Positions 13,601 to 26,604 of a DNA stretch of 64,000 nucleotides are shown in pieces (the first letter of the stretch is position 1; each line of letters starts with the position of its first letter). Origin of the DNA: Pteria penguin (lineage: Eukaryota; Mollusca; Bivalvia; Pterioida; Pteriidae); assembly GCA_035048485.1 (NCBI GenBank), contig CM068583.1, positions 32,043,005 through 32,107,004 of the forward strand. The letters run 5' to 3'. The notes beneath the pieces are model-generated. The model was not told the DNA's origin, did not search any database, and worked only from the letters and a program-made list of their open reading frames with translations. A program made the translations under genes and the position numbers.

Positions 13601-16600
13601 TATACACTAAATATACATATTCAGTTAAAAACAACATATGAACCAATAAAGTAAGTTTGGTCAGTGTAGTATTTATACTTTGTAAATAAATCATCAGTCA
13701 CTCAAGCAAAAAAAAAAAATATGGTACCAACGGAAAGGTCTTATCACAAGGATTAAACATAGAAAATATGAAAGTGCTATTCCATACAATTGATAATGGA
13801 CAAAGACAATGCCAATGCCGGGGGTATGACAATAGGTCTTCAGACATTTTGTGCGGTGAGCTAGAATGAATATTTTAAAATCATATCAGATAAAAACCAA
13901 GACAATTTTATTTTTTATTAACAATAGAGGGTTTGTATTCTGAGAAGCACAAAAGCTACCTGAAAAATCAAGACTGAAAAGTGATAGACAAATGCTCTTT
14001 AAATGACACAGTAAGTATATCTTCCAGCCAATCTGCATATCATTAAACTGTTCCATGTTGATACTTCATCAAAGAGATATGATTTTTTTCTAAATAATTA
14101 TTTAGTATTTGATTTTAATACTTACGATGGTTTTCTTAAGATTACTGGCATGGCAGCGTTGTAGTTTGACACAATTTAGATTTTCGTTCTTGACCGACTT
14201 CAGTTCCTCTGAAATAAAATATTTCATTTTTAAGATAAACTTTAAAATAATACTCCTTCAAACAGTTTGGAGTTACACAAGTATGGGGTTATACACAATG
14301 TGTAATAGGATTCCGATGAAAGGAATCAAGCTACTGCAATATCTTCTTTAAAATGTGATACAAATCTATGATCTTGGATAATCAATACTTGGTCGTGAAA
14401 AAAAAATCGATCATTTCAGAGCTCAACTTCTTTCACCTATCCATAGTTGCTCGTGCACAGGAAATCAGGATTATGTTAAAACAATCAAGACCATTGTTTG
14501 ACTTTTTGGTTACATCCGTGTTTTAAAGTCCGAAATCATTCAGCTCATATACAATAAGATAGGCACACAAAAGACAGGTTATTGATATCACTATATATGG
14601 AATGATTTCTTGGAAGAAATTTATGTCAGTTACTAACCCAGAATAGAGACCTCTCTGACCAGAACTTCTCTTTCAAACTGATAAACATACGAAGAGTAAA
14701 AATATATACTGAATGATTTGTAGCAAACCGACATACAATAATGTCGCACGTGAATTTAGACTGTACTAGAGCATAAGTTTGTCAAATTTTCCCCAACCTC
14801 AAAACAAAACGAACCAAATGTGCATACGCGAATAATAATTATGCAGAATATCTAAATTCAGATGTAGAATTATCAAACAAGAGCAAGCAAAAGTTGCAAA
14901 ATACGCTCGTCGCACAAGTTCAGGATAGCCACTACTTAGAGGTGTTCTTTTGTAAGAAAAGTTTAACTTCATCTGTCATACCTCATAGTACACATACACA
15001 CTGATTTTCACTAGAATATTTTAAACCATAACTGAAAATATCTGGATGTTTTTCATCAAAGGACAAAGGACAATTGTACAACAGTGTCAATTGTGCCACA
15101 AGTTGAAGTTCATAGGTAGGACCTTATACTTCACTTAGTAGTGTACACAAAGTTTCATTCCAATATTTCAAAACAAAATGGAAAATTATTGGTATTGTAT
15201 TTCATTAAAGGGCAACAATTCTTGTTAAATGCGAAAAAATGGAAGTTTTTATGTAGGCCTTCATACTGAATATAGAGCACATCATGTTTCACTTCAATAT
15301 CTCAAAGTATGACTGAAAACTATCCGGAATAAAATGGCCAAGGACGAAAAAACAGACGGACGGAGAGCACCATAATATAATATGTTACGCCTAACAACTG
15401 GTGTATAGAACTATCTGCGACTGATATGCAATCTGATAAAGCGTATGGCTAAGTACAACATCGTAGTGGTTCAGTAGAGGGATTTGATCTGTTTTTGAGT
15501 ATATGTACAAGGGAACATCAAATTAAGTGACTATTGTTAATTAGTGTGGAGAAAATGATGGGACCAAACCCCCCTCCCCCCTTTTTTTTTTCCAAACAGC
15601 TAGCTGCATTAGATTTCGCTGTGGTTAGCAATGGCAGTCGGGCAGTTGTGACAAGCCTTCAAGTTGACATTTTTATGTTGGAGCAACAATACCGTACCTC
15701 CGTGAAGGAAAGAAGTTGTCAGTATTGTGTATGTCCCTTAATAGAAAAGTTTCTGTTGCTATACTAGTGCGACCAAATTCCAAAAGCTTAATTACGCCAT
15801 TTCGTACTAATTATGCTACCATCGCAAATTTGCATTTGTTGACACAGAAAGAACTTGCAAGATCTAAAGCAAGATTAATATGCAGATCCCTATATCGCTT
15901 TATAACAGCTACAGGTATCAACTTTGTACATGAACAGGTAGCAAATCGCAAAAATTACGTTCACCAACATCCTGCTTTCGCTTGAATGATCGTATAGGCA
16001 TAAAAGGATGCACACCCTTTCTAGACGTGACATACACAGATTTATGCAATCTTCCATGGACCGACCACAAAAACCAAATCGAGCTGAAACCAAGGCTAAA
16101 AACGCTATATAAAAGAATTTCAATTAATTTCCAGATACCGGTAGGTCTACTGAAAGCAAATGCATGCACCATGATGTCATGTCGTTTAATTTGCATACTG
16201 CAGTACGAACTGTGATCGCATATGTATTTCTTCTTTCGAAACTCTACAGTATAACACTTGGTGCTTGTTTGTTTAAATGTATTGAGTGAATGCATTTGCG
16301 CGATTAATTCTAAATAAGTTGTGTATAAACACATTTACATATACAGTGGACGCATGCTTATACACGGTCAGTGTCAATACAATCAGCTAAACGTAATTGT
16401 ACCGCCGATAAGATTGAAGAAGACCTCGACCCTTCAAGTACAATGTATTATCTTATTTAGGCGTGTTGTCATTGCACGGATAGCCAAACAATATCTTAAT
16501 TCCTGTGGAATAAAACAAGAAAGTACGGCTTAAAAGAAATCTTAGTTCTAAAAATACGATAGATCTTAGGTAAGTAGAATATGCTACCAACTATATGGAT

Positions 16601-19600
16601 ATTGCTGTATGAAGTCGCAGTGGTGATTCCAAATTTATTTTAAAAGTGACATTTAAAGTAACTTGATACGATATATGTACATGTATTTGAAAATTACAAT
16701 GTGTATACCATTTTCTATTGCAATTACATAAAGCGCTGTTAAATTACATTTTAGTCGTGGGGTAAGGGTATATAACCAGAATAATCAACAGCTGTGCCGT
16801 AAGTGCATGGTACGCCCTTCTGTAGATAAGAGTAAATGTGTGATCTTAGTACATGTATATTTATTTGTAAATCGCATCCCGTGAAGTGTAGGACTATGAA
16901 ACTAGGCTTATGCCTCTGTCATAGGAGTCCAGAACGAGGCATATTTGTATGGACGATGGATAAGAAATGGTTAGCGCTCATATTAAATATGTCAAAGACC
17001 ACACTGATATAGTAAGAAAAAGAAAAACATTTTATGGATGCCAAATCCCATCTTTGGACTATTACGTTAGACAAATACTCATAAAGATTAACGCATGGTC
17101 TTCACATAAGCTTTTTTTCGAACTGTTAATATGCCAGTGCTTCAAATTCAGACCTAAAGAAGGATGTGATTCATTTGTTGGCTGATACAAACTCCTCCCT
17201 GTGACAATATTTTTACCCGACATAACTCAATTATCTAAACCTCAGATATAAATTTCAATGATTTTTAAATAACAGGATAAAATGGTTACTTTAAAGAAAG
17301 GCATACCATTTACAGAATCTTAAAGCAGTTCCCTTTTTATTTCTTCATAGTTATAGTAAATTCAATACGTCACATGTTTAAATGAAAATTACATCCACCA
17401 CAATACAGACACAACTGTAGGTTACTCCATCAGTAGTAATGATATTAATATCAGAGATTAAATTATAATAATTCAGACATAATATCCAAATAACATTAGG
17501 ACTGGAATAATATGTCCCAAATATCTATTGTAGAATTATAATCGTGTATTGCCCTGTTATCACTTGTCTGTATCCTACGGTAACTGATCAATCATCGATG
17601 TACCAAGTCGTTCTTGTTGTGAGGATGGTCTTGTTGTGAGGATAGTCATGTTGTGAGGATGGTCTCGGGAGGATGGTCTCACTGTGAGGATGGTCTTGTT
17701 GTTAGGATGGTCTAGTTGTGAGAATGGTCTCGTGAGGATGGTCTTGTTGTGAGGATAGTCTTGTGAGGATGGTCTCGAGAGGATGGTCTCGTGAGGACGG
17801 TCTTGTTGTGAGGATGGTGTAGCTGTGAGGATGGTCTTGTTGTGAGGATGGTCTTGTGAGGATGGTCTAGTTGTGAGGATGGTCTTGTTGTGATGATGGT
17901 CTAGTTGTGAGGGTGGTCTTGTTGTGAGGGTAGTCTTGACCAGTCAATATTGAAATCTCTTCAATTACTTTCCTCAGAATCTTTAACATACTGGTTATAT
18001 AGTTTACAAAGTCTGTGACAGAGCTCTCTCACACGAGTTTTAGCGGCTTTTAAACAACAGTGAAATCCTAAGAACTGTTTTCACGACCGCCAACTCAAAA
18101 GTGTTGTACATTTTGCACAACTTAATGAATTGCCTTCTGCAAATGCCTATTTACTACAAACATCTAACCCATGTGCTGGTCTTCTATTTGTATCAATAAA
18201 CTTTTCCTTTTGCTAATACTGGAGAAACCCTGTCAAATTTGTGTCACTCAAGGACTCGCTTACGCTGGAATTTGATTTTTAAGGAGCAACATCTGCAGAC
18301 AAAACATTGTTTTCACATATCATATCCTCAATATGACTATGCATGGAGCAGGCATTCAGAAAACCTACATTTAATTCAGATTTCCCTATTTCGTAAAAAT
18401 TGGGCAAAACTTTTACGAATAAAGCCCGTAAGTCCATAGCGAAAAATCAAATTCGACTAAAAATATGTAAATCGTAAAGTAATCACAACAAATAACTGTG
18501 GAGTAAATCACAGCAAGCTGTCCTGATACCGCGCGATATGTAAAAAAAATCTCCGTTTTTAACGAATAAAGTGCTATCACTCCAGATCAAACTATCGAAA
18601 TTTAACCAAAGAAGTATACAGATCATAAGGTTATCACGACAATCAACTGTGAAGTAATTCGCAGCAATCCTTCTTTAGATACGGTGCCAAATGTGGACGA
18701 CGGACGGACAGGTGGACATTTGTAAACCGTCATCAAACTGATAGTACGAAAAGTAGGTCAAAGCTGGAGGTCAATGTCCAAATGCAAAAAAAAAAATAAA
18801 ATAATAATAATAATAAACTATGGTACCAACGGAAAGGTCTTGTCACAAGGATTTAACATGGAAAATATGTAGTGCCACCTACAGTTGAGAAGTTAAGGCA
18901 AAAGTTTTTATGCACAACAATGCCGATGCCGGGGAATGACAATAGCTCATCGGACATTGTGTCCCAGTGAGCTTAAATCGAGCCTTTGAATCGACTGAAA
19001 ACAGAAATAAATATGATTGGATAAACGCTTATAAAGATAAGCGTTGGACTGTTATCAACAATGTGTTGATGTTGGCTAATTAATCCCGAGACTATAAATC
19101 TTATTTCAATAGAGTGTATAGTAACGTTACACTAAATGATGGAGATCATACTACAAGAGACACCATTTTCATCTTCCTCAGATTCATAGAAAAATATTCT
19201 AACTTGCTAGACACTGATTCGAACCCGGGACCTGGCAGACGTCAGAGCCTACAAGGAGTTCCAACAGTGTGTTTGTGAATAAATTTGTATGTTAGCACAG
19301 TCCTGTACTATGCATTAAATGAGTATTATATTAACTGAAAATGAAATATAACAATAAGAGAGATGTCGTTTGTTGTATCAGCCAGACTGTTCGGCCGACT
19401 TAACCTCGTGGTCATTGGGAATTCGGCCTCTGTAGGACGAATGTTGCACAGTAACACCTCACTTAAGTGGAATTGTGAAGTTGTTCTGGATTGAGACTCT
19501 TCTTAATTTGGAGTTGTTTGTAATAAAGAAACTGACACCTCTATATTCTTAACGAGGATCCTTGCCAGAGGACGGTTACATTAAAAATTCCGCTCATGTT

Positions 19601-22600
19601 TCTATCGAATTAAGCTTTTCATATTTTCTGCATTTTAATTAGCATAAACATTGCTATGTACACAGTCTCTTCTATGTAAGTGTAAAAAGATTCAACAAAA
19701 ATGTTTAGGGAAACCTCAGATTGCATCGTATCCTAATTTTGTATTGAACATTCGAATTTGTCCGTTTTTCACCCAGTACCTTATTTTAGGGCCAAAATAA
19801 TTTCGAATGAACTATGTCGGGGTTCACTCTCTTGCCAGATCATTGACTGCTTGAATGATTAGCGTTCTACGGCGCTTTCGAATTTTCTTCAGTGATATCG
19901 CAACACGGCAGGAGGAGGTAACTCATTTAAACATTATGGAACAATCTGGACATCGAGCCATGTTTGCCTGCTCCCCTAGCCAAACACTTAACTAGTGCAG
20001 CAGTCTGCTTTTGTAAGACAACTGGAATAAAGGGTGTAGTCCTACTATAAAGGGATAGGATATGAAGAAGTTGCTGAAGTGCCACTATAAAGGGATAGGA
20101 TATGGGGAAGTAGGTGAATTGCCACTATAAAGGAATAGGATATGGGGAAGTAGCTGAAGTGCCACTATAAAGGGATAGGATATGGGGAAGTATCTGAAGT
20201 ACCACTATAAAGGGATAGGGTATTGGGAAGTAGTTGAGGTGCCACTATAAAGGGATAGGATATGGGGAAGCAGCTGAAGTGCCACTATAAAGGGATAGGA
20301 TATGGGGAAGTAGCTGAAGTGCCACTATAAAGGGATAGGATATGGGGAAGTAGGTGAAGTTCCACTATAAAGGGACAGGATATGGGGAAGTAGGAGAAAA
20401 ACAAATATCACACAAGACGATTACCATAGATGCATATTTAAGTTCACGGTGAAAATAATATGCTCGTTGGTTGGTAGGTTGATTGGTGTTTAACGTCGCT
20501 TTCAACAATTGTTCAGTTTTACCGCGACATGGAAGCAGGAGGTAACCTGCTTGTTGGAAAGTGGTTGGTTGGTTGATTAGTGTTTTACGTCGCTTTCAAC
20601 AATATTTCAGTTATATCGCGACATGGAAGCAGGAGGTTACCAACCTCTTAAACATAGTGGCGCAACCCGGGATGTTGGAAAGTGAGATTACATATCAAAC
20701 ATATTTATATAAAAAGACTAAAGAATGTAGGACACTTCATATGTCAGTATATTGACAGAATAAGCAGCCAGTGCACAGGATGACTCTGTGAGGTTAAAGT
20801 ACTGTATAGACAAAATAGCGAGAATGACAAAAACACTGAATCAAGGAATGCTTTGAATAAATATTCTAGACACCGGTGATTTATTTCTGTGTCAGATATA
20901 GGAATAATGTAGAATGGATATTCAGGGCACCAGAGATTTCTTAATAAATCAGGTATAGACATGATACAGAATGACTATTCAGGGCACCAGAGACTTCTTT
21001 ACAATGACGGACTATTTGGGGCACCAGAGATTTCCTAATGAGTCAGGTATAGACATGGTACACTTATTTCACTTATATAGTTGCTACATCTGCTTGGTAC
21101 ATAACTCTGTAACTGTACCTATGAAACAGAAAATGAGGTGACGAGGAATCTTTCATGTGGCAATGTACACGGTGATATGGGACCTCATTTTACTCCCAAA
21201 AGAGAGGGAGGCACAGGATAATTAATTATCTCAGACAATTCCTTTTCTTTAAACCTGAGGCAGAGATATCACTGAAACAAGAGGCCCACTTGGGCCTATA
21301 TGCTCACCTGAACACAATTTGCTTATTCAACTGACAGCTTGAAAAATTTGCAGATATATATATTCCTTGATATTTATTGTATTGTGATTACATTTTGTAA
21401 TGAAAACTGAGTGTAAAATTTGAATCATCATCAACATTAAGCAATTGTTTATGCAGGCAAAATTAAAATTCATGAGCCTTAAATCTATGACAATTTACAG
21501 CAAATGAATGCTCGAAAAACTGTAAACAGATCTGGATGAAAAGCATCAACACTTGCAAGAGACTATGAATACTTCATTCTTGCCAAGTTTCATCAAACTC
21601 CTTCAAACGGTTCTGCAGCAGAAGTTGAAATTGTGGAAAAAAATCCCCCCTTTTGGAAAAACAACATTACACAAATATTCGATTGTGACTTAGGATGCTC
21701 AATTGAAGTAACAAACGTCATTCAATTGGTGTGGTTTAAAACAGGTTTACGGACGCCCACCTTCCCACTTACTGCAAAAGCAGCACAATCAAAGGACACA
21801 ATCTATAAATAATCCTCTAAATAGAGAACAAGGATCTACAGGTTTGTCAAGAAGACAGGTCATAAAAATTATATTATACACAAAACATTTGTAGAATAAT
21901 ATGTTGTTATCAAAACTATTTAAGGCGACATCAATATAAGTAAACTGTGCTCTGCCCGTCTGTAAGCTGAGCTCAGGTCCTTGATCAATAGGAGTCCCGA
22001 CTAACAGTCAGAGGGGACATGGATCAGGACCTTGTCTCCTCTGAAAAGCAACAACACTTGTTGGGGACCATGAATACTTCATTCCTACCAAATTTCATAA
22101 CAAGTAACCGTGAATGACAGTATGCCGGGATTGCAAAGCATAACACTATAGCCTACCTGTAGCATATTATCCAGGAACATGTCTCTTTAAGTTTAAAGAT
22201 AATTCCAGAAGTTAGAAGTTGGTATCATTAATAGTATGCAAGAAATCAACCTAAATGCAAAATCAAACTGTGTTCACTGAAGCATAAAATTAAGGTCAAT
22301 GTTTACAAACCGACCAAGTTTAAAGTTGGTATCATTTATAGTATGCAAGAAATCAAGCTAAATGCAAATCAGACTGTGTTCACTGAGGCGTAAAATTGAG
22401 GTCAAGGTCACCAAAGCTTGTGTCATTCGGGAAGAACCCATCAATGTCTACAAACTGACCAAGTTTGAAGTCTGTATCATTAACGATATGCAAGAGATCA
22501 TGCTAAATGCAAAATCAGACTGTATTCAATGAAGCATAAAATCAAGGTCAAAGTCATAAAATTTTGTGTTGGTCGGGAAGAACTCATCAATGTCTACAAA

Positions 22601-25600
22601 CTGAGCAAGTTTGATGTTGGTATCATTAACGGTATGCAAGAGATCAAGCTAAATGCAAAATAAGACTGTGTTCACTGAAGCATAAAATTGATGTCAACGT
22701 CACCTTGTTTTGTGTTGGTCGGGAAGAACTCATCAATGTCTACAAACTGACCAAGTTTCATTTATAGTATACAAGAAATCAAGCTAAATGCAAATTGTTG
22801 ACGCTGGACGGACAGACAGATGGATACACATACAGACAAACATCACTAATTCATGGACCAGACTTGCTTTGCAATCCGGTCAAAGATCATTCAAGTGGTT
22901 CTGAAGATGTTAAAAATGTGAAAGAGATACACCCCCTTTGCACCTTTTTTATGACAGTCTTGAAAAAATCACGAAAAATGCAAAAATTGACAATCCAACA
23001 CGAAATTCAATAGGTATGGGAGAGAACATATTTTCCATGATTTTTAAGCCAAGAAAGAGTCACAACTATACTTGAAATTACCACAAATAAAAGAAAATCA
23101 AACTTAAACCTAGATTAAAAATATTTCAACTTACATATGAAATTTATTTCATTCAAACCATTCTTAAGTTAAGATATATAAACCAAATCCAGATGGACAG
23201 ACAGACAGATGTGTCGACTGTCATGGGTAATACTATTTGCCTCCTCCCATCTTAATGGCAGGACTATAAGAATGATCACAGCTGAAAACTGCACATCAGA
23301 CATTTTGGAGTTAAAGTTATGTTTGTTTTGTTTGTTTGATTATTGTTTTACGTCACTCCACGAATATTTCACGTATATGGTGACGGCATCTGCCTGATGC
23401 ATTGCATACAAATTTGGACCTTTGCAACGGACCCACCCGAAGCAGTGAGGGATCTTTTACGTGCCACGCCTACCGTGACACGGGACCTCGGTTTTTACTG
23501 TCTCATCCGAAAGACAGAACACCAGTGTGCCCCGGGCGGGAGTCGAACCCGCGACCTCTTGATCACGAGCCGAGCACCTTATCCACTAGGCCACACCGGC
23601 TTATTAAAGTTATGAGTTTCATTTTGTAACTGACCATACAGGCCATTAAAAATGTCCTTGTGTTTCAATGAATATTGGTTACTGAGGAGGATGACTATAA
23701 AAGACACCAATATTTTTCCTTGTATTTTAATCATCTTGCATGCTGAAAAATTACTACGTTAGATTTCTGTGTCTTTTTAGATAGGGTCCATCGACCAGAA
23801 TGATAAGACAGGGCTCTAGAGATTTCCTGTTCTGTTTGACAGTACTCGCTTTTGTAACAGCCACTACATTTAGTGAAGAAACGGCACTGGACATAACTCC
23901 ACCAGAGGCTGCCCAGCAACCAGGAGAGGAAGTGGAATTCACTTGTACAAAATCTGATAATTCAAACAATGAAACACTAATATGGCTGTACCACAATGGC
24001 ACAGATATATCACATCTGAACATGACAAGATTTCATGAAAATGATGGTGTCCTGAAAATAACAAACATTCAGGAAAGTGATGCCGGTGAATATACCTGTA
24101 TAACAACCAGTAGGTCCATGAACAGTACAGCAACACTTAAAGTGTATGACATGCCAAGTTATTTCTTGGAAGGGATGATACTTATGGCTGTCAACCTAGT
24201 TCTTGTTCTGATATTCATTTCTTGTGCTGTATGGAGATTTGTGCAAACTCGAAGGGACAAAAAGAAGAAGAAAAGTGCTAGAATATGAAAACTCTCCTCA
24301 TATTACCCTACAATTATTAAACAAACCTTGCATCCTTCATATTGCTTTTGTATACATTATAATAAATTCATCACACTTTTATAGGCAGAAGATTTCATAT
24401 CAGAATCTTAATTCAATACATAATTTAAACCACAAGTAAACTGCTATGGCTACATGTATATACCAGAACTATGCTTACAATATTATATTTCTGCAAACTG
24501 TTATCTTATATTTATTGCCCCAAAATTAGCAATATGAACTTTGGCTATGAATTTCATACAACCAAAGGATTGAGTAATCAGCAAACTTCTCAATATTCGA
24601 TTTCCCCCCCTTGTAATTTACCATTTAAAATACGACACAGAGTGTTTACTACTATCAGTCAGTGGTAATATTCTCAAATCTTCAGATCTTGCTGATTCAA
24701 CTATAGAACTAGAAAGATGTGATATGATTAGGGCATTATGAATCCCAGAATATCACATTTAGTAATGTAAACCATCACTGCCACTTGACAAATGTGAAGC
24801 AAATGAAAAACACTGCCACAAAAAAAAAAACCATACACATTGATTTGACTTAAAACAATCAATACTAAACAGGGTATAAACCACTTTTGTTATATGTATA
24901 TCCTATATCTATTGTACATTGTGTGACTTCTGTATATTGTATGTGTTTTATATTTATTTTGAGGGCTGATTATGTTCTTCAATGTTTCAAATTAAGTACA
25001 TGTACATGCATAATTTAATAGATTCTTTTACTTAATAAATATTTATATACTATTTATTCAGTAAGCCAAAATGAATACAAATCACCTCTTTCTGCACAAA
25101 TATTAATCAAGATACTTCTTCATTACCACAGTTATGCTATATTTTGTACTTGAAATTGCTGTCTATAAAATATCAATTATGAAAAATTATATTGTAATCT
25201 GTTTTGCCTAAATACAGATAGTTATCATGAATACATAATGATAATGTTTTGGGAAAATCTGGAGGAGGAACATGCAAACATTTTCTAAAGCAAATACGCC
25301 TGATCCTCCATATTAACACAATGATCGTTTAAATCAGAAAATTGATGGATAGACAGACTTGAATCAGAGGGATGCAATAGTACAAACGAAAATCAGGCTG
25401 TTGACCTATATCCGATTAAAATTACACAAATCAATAAATTAATAATGACCATTTTATTTTACACAAACTGACAATAATAAAAGCTATACCCTAAAAGATG
25501 TGCTATTCTAATTTTAGGAATGACATATTGTTTATCATTCATATATTAATTGTTATTCAAACATTACATGACAGTACTATACAGACAGAAAAAAATTATA

Positions 25601-26527
25601 GTTCAATTAACATGTCGGACACATCCCATACACAGTTTTATCAAGCCTCAAACAAAATTGTTGAAATATTGTCGTATAACACCATGAAAAAATGTGCCAT
25701 GTGTGAAAATCCGCATTAAGTAAGTAACATTTTATTTTCATATGTATTGTCATGTTTCTTCGACTAAGTTGTGGATATCGGATCAATATCTCTGATTTGT
25801 ACTTATTGTCAGGTTCGAGTTGCTGCCGTACCATGCCACCAGTTACAAGACACAAGATGGCAGAAGATGGCTGCACCCAAGCGATTTAGGCAGACAACAT
25901 CGATGCAAATCAATGACAAATGACCTTAAGTAAATCTAAAGAATACACTGTACTGCAAAAGCAGCAAAAATCACATACAGTTAGAGGTCTTCAATGTGAT
26001 AAATTTGTTACACAGTTAGTAAGTGGTAAAGCCTCACCCAATAAGTGTTTTTTTCACACCATGTACTTTTCCGTGTCAGGTCACTTACTAACTGTGTAAC
26101 TAATATTACATGCATAGAAGGGAATTTATTAACATCTTTTACTGTCCAATCTTGTATCAATTCTAAACAAATTATTCATAGGTAATTCATTTCATGGGAC
26201 TTGCACAAGTTTGGTTTAAGGTTTGTGATCAGATCTATCACTGAGTTGAGAATAATAATATGCCTTTGATCTATCAATCAAAAATCATTAAAGTATTCTA
26301 TAAGAGAGAGTTTAAGGCCGACATAACTCCATGTCTCCTATTTTCCTAGACCATGGTATCCCTACTTTCTCAAAAATCTAACATACTTATTGAGCTTAAA
26401 GGTATGACCTTGAGTAAAGGTCATGACATTCTCTCTGTGCATAAGGAGTATGACAACATCATGACCAATCTTTAAGGAGTAACACCAATAGCCAGAATAA
26501 CTCAAAAAGGCAACTCCAGTAATATAC

Positions 26528-26604
<77 letters not shown>

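Noticed and set aside
19195..19255. Inverted box B-like GGGTTCGAATC fragment
   Set aside because: Only one promoter box is recognisable and there is no body or tail of either SINE family nearby.
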